A stretch of DNA of 64,000 nucleotides. Source: Pseudocercospora fijiensis CIRAD86. Lineage: Eukaryota; Ascomycota; Dothideomycetes; Mycosphaerellales; Mycosphaerellaceae. Of this stretch, positions 37,514 to 46,910 are shown in pieces. The stretch covers positions 2,257,582 to 2,321,581 of the forward strand of contig NW_006921536.1 in NCBI RefSeq assembly GCF_000340215.1. The letters are read 5' to 3'. The position numbers were made by a program, and so were the translations under genes. The notes under the pieces were generated by a model, which saw only the letters and a list, made by a program, of their open reading frames with translations, was not told where the DNA came from and ran no database searches. Numbering within the stretch: the first letter of the stretch is position 1; every line of letters starts with the position of its first letter.

Positions 37514-38704
37514 ATGTTTGGCAGCGATCTAGAGCGAGGCCACAGCGTCGACGAACGGGCCCCTTTGCTACAGTTCCCTGAATCTTACGCACCACTTCAA
37601 GACTCTAGACGTAAAAGTTACGACGATAGAGCACCTCTCGCTCAGGTCCCCGGCTCTTCCTACATCCCTCCACAGGACGCAGAAATCTTACCGGATGCAT
37701 ACAAGCAATTCTGCCAACTAGTAGGCAATAAGCCTCTGGACCATCCTCCTAACGAGCCATATCACCCGCCGCAGGACTCACTCTACCATCGAGCTCTGAA
37801 CCATCGCAAAAGTCAAGCACGGATGTATGTCTTCTCTTCCACGCTCACGAACGGACTCCTCCTGTCACAAATTGCTCTTGGAGCCGCACTTACCGGGCTC
37901 GGAGCTAGCAATTCAAGCGCAGTCTTGATCACAGCATTTGGTGCTCTCAACACGATCATTGCCGGACTTATCGCATTTCTGAAGTCAAGAGGACAGCCAA
38001 TGCGTGCACGCATGTTCCGCGATGATTTGGATCGTGTTGTGGACGAGATTGAGAACTCAGCAACGATGTGGAGAGGCATCAGCCAAAAGGTCCATGGCTA
38101 CGATGCAATCGACACCGACGAGTCAGTCACAGTCAGAAGCGAAGTGGCTCGACTCACGAGACTGTACGATCGAGCAGTGAGAACAAACACTATGAACGAC
38201 CCAGACTTCTATGGATCAGGAATCACCGCGGATCATTCAGGCGGTGGGCTACGAAATCGCGGCGGACAAACGTTTCTTCCTGTTGTACAGCCTCAATTAC
38301 CTGCGGTTGTTGATCAAGCTGAAGCCGCTCCAATCCCAGCCATTCCAGGCCCATCAGCTGATCCGGACGAGAGCCCTGCGACTAAAGCACCCACACCGCC
38401 TCCAAAGAAGGACGAGACCAAGCCTGCTAAGACCCCGACCGATAGCCCGAAGTCGCCTGAGATCAATGGCACGCAGCCGGAAGCGGCACCCACCGCAGAG
38501 TCGTCAGCCAACCCAGCACCCGCTCCAGCTGGGCCAGATCCAGATGCCAGCCCCGCCACAGCTCTCAAACCTCCAGGCGCCGACAAAACGAAACCTCAAC
38601 CCATCCCAAACCCAGCAAAACAACCAGAGACAAGCGGTAAAGTACCCGGGTCGCTACCAGACACCAATGCCGGCGTGCAGAAGAACCCACCCTCTGGTAT
38701 GTAA
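37514..38704 (+). CDS. SLATT_fungal two-TM domain protein
   Basis: The 396-residue product has a disordered N-terminus with a RAPL.Q.P repeat-like motif (two copies within residues 15-45). A SLATT_fungal (SMODS and SLOG-associating 2TM effector) domain covers roughly residues 60-225. It has two hydrophobic helices near 113-132 and 136-158 separated by a short Asn/Ser turn, followed by the basic-acidic helix with RARMFRDDLDRVVDEIE. The last 135 residues are Pro/Ala/Lys-rich and disordered. In bacteria SLATT domains are predicted membrane effectors of nucleotide-activated conflict systems; the fungal role is unknown. The frame is open from Met at 37169, but the extra 115 residues look non-coding, so I chose Met at 37514. 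No intron. It is the first gene after the RIP block. Confidence 0.82.
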   Translation: MFGSDLERGHSVDERAPLLQFPESYAPLQDSRRKSYDDRAPLAQVPGSSYIPPQDAEILPDAYKQFCQLVGNKPLDHPPNEPYHPPQDSLYHRALNHRKSQARMYVFSSTLTNGLLLSQIALGAALTGLGASNSSAVLITAFGALNTIIAGLIAFLKSRGQPMRARMFRDDLDRVVDEIENSATMWRGISQKVHGYDAIDTDESVTVRSEVARLTRLYDRAVRTNTMNDPDFYGSGITADHSGGGLRNRGGQTFLPVVQPQLPAVVDQAEAAPIPAIPGPSADPDESPATKAPTPPPKKDETKPAKTPTDSPKSPEINGTQPEAAPTAESSANPAPAPAGPDPDASPATALKPPGADKTKPQPIPNPAKQPETSGKVPGSLPDTNAGVQKNPPSGM

Positions 38705-39044
38705 CCGCCGTTAAGAGAAATCGATATAACAAGAAAGAACATACTTTAATTTTGTCTTATCGCGTCATTTGCAAGGAGATGCCTAGCTAGAAGTAGATAT
38801 TGGTTTGGCGGTTAATGTATATATGTAAGTATATATGTGCTATAGCTAGATATTAATCTAACGGCCAATGCATATATACAAGTATATATATACTATATGA
38901 CCGGATTAAGGGTGGTGCTGTACATTTCTCCATGTCATCTCGTACGTCGATCAGCACCTCATCCTCCAAAACCTCCTTCATAACTTCACAAGTCTTCAAG
39001 AATCGAGCTGGCGGTGCCTCACAACCTCCCCTCCCTCCCTCCCA
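38705..39044. other. Intergenic stretch with two 53-bp AT-rich direct repeats
   Basis: Copies start at 38795 and 38848 (shared agatatt...tatatat...ctata), about 75% alike by eye; several differences are CA/TG versus TA, so the tract was probably touched by RIP. Otherwise no feature seen. Confidence 0.6.
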
Positions 39045-39620
39045 TCAAGCCGGCACAGGCCACACAGCCGGACTCTTCCACCCATTCCCGCCAACCGCTC
39101 GAATCCCAAACTGAAAATTATCCTTATCCAAATCCACACTCACGCTTCCTCCATTCCCAACATTCAAAACAATGCGTCCATTGCACATTCGTATCGTACT
39201 CGCCCTCCAAACCAACTCATAACTCTCATCAACCAACGGATCATGGCCCGTAATCCACGAGAACTTCGGAAGATTCGTGATCAAAGTCGGATCCTCGTCT
39301 TCACTTGCAGCTGGAAAACGTACATCTGTGGAAATAATGACATTCTGAGGGAGAGCCGGAGAATTAGCAGCGCTCTATATCGATACTAAATTCACTTTCG
39401 CTACGCGGGAGGTAGAGTCGAAGTCGACGAATTGGAGGAGTTCGCCATACTGGATACCGTCTTGGACGCGAGGGTCTTGGTGTTGATGTGCGAAGTTTTC
39501 AATTGCTTCGGTGAAGCGGACAGCTGGGAAGCCTTGGGTGAGAAATGATTGATGTTCTGAGTATGAGATCGTGTATCGCAATTCCAACGCCTTTCTAGGA
39601 AGGTGACAGTGAGGGGACAT
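39045..39620 (-). pseudogene. C-terminal remnant of an M28-family zinc aminopeptidase
   Basis: Two minus-strand segments (39620 to 39378 and 39374 to 39048) join in the same frame across a single TAG at 39375-39377. The first has DH/EH..F...G.PAVRFTE followed by ENF.HQHQD and the V...DFD...RVAKVN pattern typical of fungal M28 metallopeptidases. The second matches their C-terminal beta-rich extension. Only about 190 residues survive; the protease-associated and main catalytic parts are missing upstream of 39620. The stop is a likely TGG to TAG change at a conserved Trp-like site, so RIP may have reached it from the neighbouring transposon. Family assignment is from pattern memory. Confidence 0.72.
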
Positions 39621-39946
39621 GAATCGATCTCCTCATAATCTTGACGCCTTTGAATTCTGCTCCCCGAGGACTTTGCCGTAACTCTGGGCAGTCGTCCCGC
39701 CCCTTCTTACTGCCATAGTTCTTGAGCACCGAATTGATGATGAATCGGGAGAGATTTGGAACGAGTATAAGAGACTGTCCACAAGATTGAAGACTTTATA
39801 CATAGCAGACGAGTGCTGTTATGATATCGATGTCAATCGCATGTGTTCAAGGGAAGGGGGTCTTTCAACGCCGAGACCTCTCTCCCTCCCTCCCATGCTC
39901 CTGGTTGTGAGAGCTGTCTTGGCGAGGGCCGTGCCGTGACGGAGCT

Positions 39947-39973
39947 CTATACATACTAGATTGTCAATGGAGG
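39947..39973 (+). repeat. Left terminal inverted repeat, 27 bp
   Basis: It matches the reverse complement of 43962-43988 at 26 of 27 positions; the one difference is T for C in a CA context, a RIP change. The outer TATA (39948-39951) may be the target duplication rather than part of the element. Confidence 0.88.
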
Positions 39974-40359
39974 GTTGGCTTTACTTTAGTCCATTGTCCT
40001 ATTGCGCCTTCCTTACTAACCTTACTATACCTATTGTCGCGATAAACCTTACTTAGACTCGCTACACTTTCGCGCCTTGCCTCGCAATGTTCTTCTTCTA
40101 TCGACAATACCGATAGCGATACCGATACCGATAGTAGTAGCCGCTATAATTAGTATTCCGCGAGACCTTATTCTCAGCGTAGCTTTAGCAGCTTTAGCTT
40201 CAACTTTAGCAGCGTACTTACTAGTAGCGTACTTACTAGTAGGAGGAGGAGAATATTTATTGTAAGTCGCGAGGCGTATCGCTATAGACTCGCTACTAAC
40301 TCGCTCTAGACTTCGACGCCCTATAACTATAAACACCTACGATTTCTAGTACTATAGCG

Positions 40360-40866
40360 CGTAGATATAGCAAGAGCTGCTCGATTAGATAGCGATACCG
40401 GATAAGAAGAAGGCGGCATTAAACAGACTATAGAAATATAAGGCTACTAGAATTATTATAGAAACGGACTCTAGCAAGCTTATACTAGCGCTATACTACT
40501 ACTGTATACGCTTTAATAACTTTAAGTATCGTATACTTAATACTAAGGGCGAGCGTATCTACGCTTATTGCAAGTATAAGGGCAAGTCTAGCTATACGGC
40601 TAGTATAGAAGAGGTTGAAGAAGACGATAGAAATAGCGAGCTAGCCGCGATATAGGCGCGAGTCGAGGCCGTAGAGGCAAAGAATACTAAACTAGAGGCA
40701 AAGATTAAGGTATTAGAAGCTAGGTTCGATAAGTTAGAAGGATATTGCTTCTCGTAGTTCAAATAGCTTAAGAATAAGGCTATTATTAAGTCTAAGGATA
40801 TATATACGATATAGAAGGAGCTATAGCTAAATAGCGATCGCGAGCTACTAGTAGATAATATTTAAG
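40360..40866 (+). pseudogene. Coiled-coil ORF remnant in TIR transposon
   Basis: A plus-strand frame interrupted only by TAG stops. It has a helical N-terminal part with a short CIRF...YCKYKG segment, then a Glu/Lys/Leu heptad-like stretch (near 40650-40745) predicted to form a coiled coil, then an aromatic tail. It could be an accessory DNA-binding or dimerising protein of the transposon. No family recognised. The start is unclear because ATG codons are lost to RIP. Confidence 0.5.
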
Positions 40867-41109
40867 GAGCGAGTCTATAGCGAGTCTATAGCGAGTCTAT
40901 ATTTCAATTTCCTTTCTTCTTCGATCGTATCTCTATAGACAATAGATTAACTAGCTTCTAAGCACGCTTTAGCTTCTAACTCTTCTGTCCGCTCTAACTA
41001 TCTTACTAACTATCTTGCTAGCTATCTTGCTAGCTATCTTGCTAACCTTGCTAACCTTGCTAACCTTACTAACCTTCTTACTAACTATCTTGCTAACTAT
41101 CTTACTAGT

Positions 41110-42060
41110 CCTTAGCTTCGCTCGACTCTTTTAGAATAGGCGTAACTCGCGGTAGCCTCGCGGTGTCCTCGCCGCTTAGGTTAATAAACTTAGGCGGCTT
41201 TTTAGTATCGATTACCTTCTCCTTCTATAGCTTCTCTTGCTTAATCTCTATAGATAGAACAACCCCGTCCTAACTCGCTATAGCACTCGCGCTACTACTC
41301 GCAGTAGGAGTACTTAGCCGGTGCTTCCGCTTTAGTTGCCTTTATTACTACAGCTTCCGCTGTTGTTAGATACAGATTTTAAGGTAATAGATTAGTAGCT
41401 ACTTTATTGCTTTCCCTCCTGTTTGCGGTTTAAAGAGTATAAGAGCCTCTTTAACTAGTCCTAGGCCGAGTGCTTTAGAAGCGACTTTCTCTAGTAATAA
41501 GCGCTTATTATCGAAATTAGTACAAAAGAAGTAGTCCGTATAGTCGTCGACCTAATAGACGCTACCTTGCGGTAGGTCCTTAGCGTCAATCCGACTAAGA
41601 ACCTAGTCTATAAGTAATATGTTAGCTTCTTCGAAGTCTTTATTAGACTAGATATTAGTAATAGAAGTCTATAGGACTAGCGGATTATATTCCTATAGGT
41701 CGACTCTACCCCTACGAGAAACCTCTACTCGCTAGCTAAAAACTAAATAGCGGCAGGTAAATAATACCTTTGTTAGCTCCTTTAATAGTTGTATAGGTGT
41801 TAGTAGACGTTGCGAGAGGCTCCGAGATCTAGCATTTAGTCGAGAAGTTGGCTTATACTACTAAATAGCAGCATTGCGTATAGTATTCGCCGCCTTAGGT
41901 AGAGAAGGGAACGCATTAAAGCCTCGTACTATACTCGCAGTTGAACTCGTAGTAGTAGCGGTAGCAGCAGCGGCTACTACTAACGGCTCGCGTACAAATC
42001 GCTTAGTTAGTAGATTAAGGTTCTTAAGACTACATTAGTTACAGAATGCGTATGCTTTTA
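41110..42060 (-). pseudogene. Unrecognised minus-strand ORF remnant in TIR transposon
   Basis: A minus-strand frame with RIP-type stops. It reads through an acidic segment (YQVDDYTDYFF near 41530), a helical middle and a Gln/Arg-rich stretch. It then becomes Ser/Ala- and Lys-rich, near 41150-41300. I recognise no domain. It lies downstream of the transposase in the same direction and may be an accessory gene. Confidence 0.4.
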
Positions 42061-42599
42061 ATAGTATTATATAGTTAGCGCCGGTAACAGTACAAAAGGT
42101 ACCCTAGATAGGTATTATTAGCAGTAGAACTAAGGTAGAACTATAGCAGTAGTATAGAGGTAGAACAAGATAGGAATTGAAAGATTAAGAAGGAAATAGA
42201 ACTGAAATAAGCGACTCGCGGCCGGCTCGCGGCCGGCTCGCAAATCCCTTATTTCAGATTAGTATATATTATTTGCAAACTCAATCAATCTAGCCCCGGT
42301 ATTCGCCCTACCTAACGTCCAATTACGAGCTGCTAATAGCTTATCTAACTCTATTAGTTTAGGCCCTAACCCTGTAGCTATATACTCGGCAATTAGCTAT
42401 TAAAGAAGTAAGTATACCTAGCGGTAAACTCGCTCTCTATCGCTATTATTCTCGCTACTACTAACTAGATACGAGAAGCCGCGAGTCTATAATGCTATCT
42501 AACACTAAGTAAGCGTAGCCTCGGGCAGGTAGGCTTTAAGATCTAGGAATTAGCGAGTCTATTAGCGAGTCTATAGCGAGTCTGTAGCGAGTACTATAG

Positions 42600-43860
42600 A
42601 ATCTAATATATACCGAATCCTTAAAGGTCTTGCTCTATATTATTAAGTACGCTATTAGGCATAGGAATACCTTAATAAGAATGCCCGCTTAGCTCTAGAT
42701 AATAGTATAGAATATGCGGAATACCTAGTACGACGTATAGTCGATTAGCCTACTTCCTAATCCGATAGCTGTTCTAGAGGTAAACAAATTCGAGGACTTT
42801 ATAGCGCATAATTAGTATATAGACTACAAGGAAGGCAATCCGATTAGCTAGCAATTTAGCATCGTATAGTAACTCGCGTAGCAACTCGTAAAAATAGCCC
42901 CTCTAGCTATTTAATGCGGGTGCTTGCTAGCGCTACTATGCCTCGATCCGCTAGTTTATCTTACTCGTACCGTATTTAAAGCAGTCTTCGAAAGCTAGTA
43001 GTTCTAGTTCTAGTTCCGGTTCTAGGTTACTACGAGTCGTAAGGCGAGTCGCATAGTAAGCGTCCGTAGCTAGAATCGTTTCCGCCCTACGGTCTAATCG
43101 GATAATCTATAGCATTATACTACTATTCTTAATCGTTATAATATATTAAGCGAGTACGGATACAGCTATACGGCTAGTAATCCCTACGTAGACCTAGATA
43201 ATATAACGCGAGTAGACATTAATAGCTGCGTAGATCTATATCCCCTAATGCTCGAATTTATAGTAAGTATCTATTAATATTGCGTAGCTAGGGCCTAGTA
43301 TAACAATCGCTCTATAGTACTCTCGCGCCCGCTCGCGGCGGACTCGCAACCCTTTAGGATTTAGTAAGCAAGCTATACGATATAGCCGATCTCTGCTAAT
43401 AATATTGTATTTAGACCTAATATAGGTATATAGGTGCCGTCGGCCGAAGGACTCTACTATAGACTTCTCGAGCTCTTCCTATAAGACCTCTACTATCTCC
43501 TCTTCCGCTTCTATCTATCTATCTCGCGATAATACCTTCTTTAATCTAAGCTCTTAACGTATCCGTTAATATCTCCGCTAGCTAATATTAAATCTATCTA
43601 TCTTTAGTACTTCAACCGCTTCTTTATTAGTTAAGCGTAAAGCGGAGAAGGTATATACGACTCGGATCTTTAGTACCTCGACATTATTAACTCGGTTATA
43701 GTAAGCGTAATAGCTATAATTAACCCCCTATTCCTTAAGCCTCCGATAAAGCGTAGAAAGAGCTATCTAGTAACTAGTCTCTTATATAAGGTGCTATAGG
43801 ATTTCGCCTTGTATAGTACCGCTATTAACCTATAAGGTTATCTAAGCCCTCTATAGCGAG
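42600..43860 (-). pseudogene. Integrase-like DDE transposase, RIP-degraded
   Basis: The minus-strand frame shows a basic helical N-terminal part (to about 43340) with ...LRVRRERAREYYRA. The catalytic core follows: ILIDTYYKFEH with D1 at 43269-43271, a YAAINVYSRYI strand, IIRLDRRAET with D2 at 43092-43094, and YGTSKIN.RIEA with E at 42942-42944. Spacing is about D59D50E. This arrangement (DG.K...G..I....D.YSR..., RSD.G.E, N.RIE..W) is that of the integrase-core family found in many basidiomycete, ascomycete and animal genomes. It would cut and rejoin element ends. Several Trp codons are TAG, so it is inactive. Confidence 0.75.
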
Positions 43861-43961
43861 AGATCGATACGTAGAGGCATTTTGCGAGTCAATAGCGAGT
43901 ATAGTGCGAGGGCAAATATAGAAAGTTAGTCGTAGAGGTAGGTTGGTAGAGGCGGTGAGAA

Positions 43962-43988
43962 CCTCCATTGACAATCTGGTATGTATAG
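43962..43988 (-). repeat. Right terminal inverted repeat, 27 bp
   Basis: Reverse complement partner of 39947-39973. It keeps the unmutated CAGATTG form. Confidence 0.88.
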
Positions 43989-44219
43989 GCCTCCCTATGC
44001 CGTCGGCTTCCCAGTTCCCAGATACGCTTCGTCATCTGCCTGAGCTACGCCTGCCTCTACACATCATCTTTCACGCCTCACACGCTGACGCCGAGATTCC
44101 GCAGCAGACACTGAGGTGTGCTGTGGGCTGTATTGGTATTTGGACTCTGGCCAGCATGCGGTAGCAGGGACGACCGCGAAGCCCGTCGCCGGCACGCTTG
44201 TACAAAAACAACATACACC

Positions 44220-46388
44220 ATGTATCTGCCGCACGATTCGCACGCGATACCCGACATCGATACGAATTGGAACGCTATCAGAGGTCCTAAAGGGGACTCG
44301 AAGAATGGAGGTTGGGATAGCTTGATTGGCGTGGTCACAGCGATATGCGGGAATGTGCTCATATCTTTTGCCCTGAACACACAACGTTACGCGCATATGC
44401 GCCTGAGCAAAGACCGCGAACAGAGATTGCAAGAGAAACGGAGACGCAGGAGGAAAGTGTCGCCGAACCATAGCAATCGTTCGCAACAGTCAAAAATATC
44501 GGACGAGTGCGCCAGGCAGAACGCGAAATCAGAGTCGAATGGATATACGCTCGAGCGCAGCGAGGAAAGCACCGAGACCGAGCCACTGATATCGAGAGCG
44601 CATTCGAGACATGAATCTGGATCTTCAGGTGATACGACAGGAGCCGCGGTAGACGATGATGAAGATCCAAAAGAGAAGTCATATTTGAAGTCGCCTATAT
44701 GGTGGGTCGGCATTGCGATGATGGTTGTTGGCGAGATTGGAAACTTCCTGGCTTACGGATTTGCTCCTGCATCGATCGTCGCTCCTCTCGGTGTTGTTGC
44801 GCTTGTCTCGAATTGTTTGATAGCACCTCTGCTTCTTCGAGAAAAGTTCCGACTCCGAGATGGGTTGGGAGTGCTGATCGCCAGCGGAGGTGCAGTCGTC
44901 GTGGTCCTCAGTGCGAGCTCAAGCAATCCAAAGCTGACACCAGAAGCCATTTGGGGACTTGTGACGACCTGGGAATTCGAGACATATCTGGGCATCACAC
45001 TATTCTTGATTGTTGCTCTGGTGTTCTTGAGCAACAAATTTGGAGAAAAGACAATTCTGATCGATCTTGGACTGGTGGCTTTGTTTGGTGGCTATACAGC
45101 GCTATCTACGAAGGGCGTTGCATCGCTCCTGACATACTCTATCTGGAGGGTGGTGACGTTCCCAATCACATATCTGCTGCTGGCCGTTCTGATCGGTACT
45201 GCTGTCATGCAGATCAAGTATGTCAATAGGGCCCTGCAGCGTTTCAACTCCACCATGGTGATCCCGACGCAGTTCGTGCTTTTCACCATCTCCGTCATTC
45301 TTGGCAGTGCTGTTCTCTACCGCGACTTCGAGCGAGAGCAGACAGAAGACGCCATCAAATTTGTCGCTGGTTGTGCGATGACTTTCTTTGGCGTGTGGTG
45401 TATCACGAGCGGCCGGAAGCTGAACCAAGATGGCGATGTTGGTGGTAATGAAGAAGCAGACGAAATAAGTCTTGCAGACGAAGAGGGTGTATTCCCCGAG
45501 ATCCGAGAGCGAGATGACCCAGAGAGACAAGCCTCCGTGGTGACTGATTCATCCGGCAGAGCGACGGTCCGTCGCATACATACTGCTGAGGGTACGAACG
45601 TGGGCTCTGTTGGCAAGATGCCCACTTTTGCACCGGTTGAGGCTGCAACACCGCCAGGGCCGTTTGACCTGACGAAGCACTTGCAAGAGGCAGATGTGGC
45701 GCCTGCAAATGCTAGCGCTATTCATGCAGAGTCGACTGCTCGACTTAACGGAGTGGATGAGTCTCAGGTCAATCCTGTGAAGCCGCCACCGATCCATGCT
45801 ACGACATCTGCGCCAGTAGTACCGCAGACTCCGAAACCAAACGATGGATCCCTTAAGCCAAAGACTCCTGCGAGGACGCCTTCTGGACCTCCGATGGAGA
45901 GCCCATCGAAGATGACATCTACACAAAAAGCGCAGCATCTCGGTCCGAATGTATCTACACGGCAAAAGTTGCAGCAGCGTCACTCTGTGCTTGGCATGAT
46001 ACCTGGTCCTCTTACCAGCCCTCTCAGCGGCTCGCTTGCTGCTATTGTAGCGGACGAGCTGAGGCGCTCGCCACTGGGTAGCATTGGTCGCCGACGCTCC
46101 GCAAAGACGAGTCGGCCATCCATCAGTCATGATGATGACCCTTACCAGCCTCTGATCTCCAGCAGCCTTAAACGTCACTCCATAGCAAGTGGTCATCTCG
46201 ATTTCGATGGCGAAGAGGCTCAAAACCTCAGAGTGGCCGCCGGAAGTCCGACTGGCGGCCGTATGCGGAGTCTCAGCGCGACGATTAACGATATGCTTGG
46301 CTCTGCATCTAATTCGCTCAAGCGCCAGAAAACCATTGATAAGCAGGCGAGAAGGAAACAGAGCACAAACGATGACCGTACAGAATAG
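44220..46388 (+). CDS. NIPA-type (DUF803) magnesium transporter-like membrane protein
   Basis: 722 residues. The N-terminal segment ends in a conserved IPDID.NWNAI motif, followed by a first helix with SLIGVVTAICGNVLISFALN (about residues 34-53). A cytosolic basic, Ser/Glu-rich loop follows. The membrane core spans residues 158-397 with PIWWVGIAMMVVGEIGNF and FGFAP-like (YGFAPASIVAPLG) motifs, giving about nine transmembrane helices in all. The last 325 residues are Ser/Pro/Thr-rich and disordered, typical of fungal members. NIPA proteins carry Mg2+ and related cations; the substrate here is inferred. I chose Met at 44220 (good context, acaccATGT) over the upstream Met at 44118, whose 34 extra residues do not resemble the family. 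No intron. Confidence 0.9.
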   Translation: MYLPHDSHAIPDIDTNWNAIRGPKGDSKNGGWDSLIGVVTAICGNVLISFALNTQRYAHMRLSKDREQRLQEKRRRRRKVSPNHSNRSQQSKISDECARQNAKSESNGYTLERSEESTETEPLISRAHSRHESGSSGDTTGAAVDDDEDPKEKSYLKSPIWWVGIAMMVVGEIGNFLAYGFAPASIVAPLGVVALVSNCLIAPLLLREKFRLRDGLGVLIASGGAVVVVLSASSSNPKLTPEAIWGLVTTWEFETYLGITLFLIVALVFLSNKFGEKTILIDLGLVALFGGYTALSTKGVASLLTYSIWRVVTFPITYLLLAVLIGTAVMQIKYVNRALQRFNSTMVIPTQFVLFTISVILGSAVLYRDFEREQTEDAIKFVAGCAMTFFGVWCITSGRKLNQDGDVGGNEEADEISLADEEGVFPEIRERDDPERQASVVTDSSGRATVRRIHTAEGTNVGSVGKMPTFAPVEAATPPGPFDLTKHLQEADVAPANASAIHAESTARLNGVDESQVNPVKPPPIHATTSAPVVPQTPKPNDGSLKPKTPARTPSGPPMESPSKMTSTQKAQHLGPNVSTRQKLQQRHSVLGMIPGPLTSPLSGSLAAIVADELRRSPLGSIGRRRSAKTSRPSISHDDDPYQPLISSSLKRHSIASGHLDFDGEEAQNLRVAAGSPTGGRMRSLSATINDMLGSASNSLKRQKTIDKQARRKQSTNDDRTE

Positions 46389-46910
46389 CATGACACTGAG
46401 CGATGAACAGAAGCCGAATGAGCATTGAATGACATTTCGCATGGTATGGATTGAATGACGAGATGATCGCTCTGCGGCACATCTGCGGAGTAGGAAACAA
46501 AGGCTTTGTATAAATTGTTCTGACCAAAGCAACAGGTATGTATTGACAAGATGTACAGACGACTGCAGTTTGCCATTGATCACTCACTTTGTCATCCTCG
46601 CTGATCATGTTGATGATGTTCACGAGCGCTCAAAATTGGTCACAGCGGTGAAGCCGACACCCTGCTGCATCGGCATCTGAATTGATTACCCTTGCCCCAG
46701 TCCTACAACCTTGACAAAGCTCCGTTCGACACCAATTGACGGTGCTGGAAATGCAAATAGTTAATTTTTGGCTTTTGCCGCCAGTAAGATCCACCTCTCA
46801 GAAGTATACAGATGCCCGGCCTTCAACACTTGTCTCGATAACTCAGCCCACGGTCTGCCTGACATCAATACACTATTCAAAAAGGCGGACTCCACACCGG
46901 AACGACCATT
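46389..46910. other. Intergenic, 3' UTR of NIPA gene and promoter of Sde182-like gene
   Basis: Short plus-strand frames at 46736-47010 overlap the start of the next gene in other frames and look like shadows. No other feature seen. Confidence 0.5.

Larger units (their letters stand above)
39952..43983. mobile_element. 4.0-kb TIR transposon with integrase-like DDE transposase
   Basis: Near-perfect inverted termini begin CATAC(T/C)AGATTGTCAATGGAGG. They are flanked by TATA (39948-39951 and 43984-43987), giving either a 4-bp TATA or a 2-bp TA target duplication; the palindrome prevents a choice. The interior is RIP-mutated from about 40020 to 43930, while the outer 60-70 bp are nearly spared. 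Contents: a plus-strand coiled-coil ORF remnant (about 40360-40866), a minus-strand ORF remnant (about 41110-42060) and a minus-strand DDE transposase (about 42600-43860). Interior GCGAGT/ACTCGC motifs are strikingly frequent. It lies between the M28 remnant and the NIPA gene. Confidence 0.82.

Noticed and set aside
44118..44219. Upstream Met for the NIPA-like gene
   Set aside because: The 34 added residues are Arg/Cys-rich and the family motif starts soon after Met at 44220, which has better context.
45549..46583. 344-codon minus-strand frame
   Set aside because: Antisense shadow of the NIPA C-terminus; Arg/Ser-rich with no domain.
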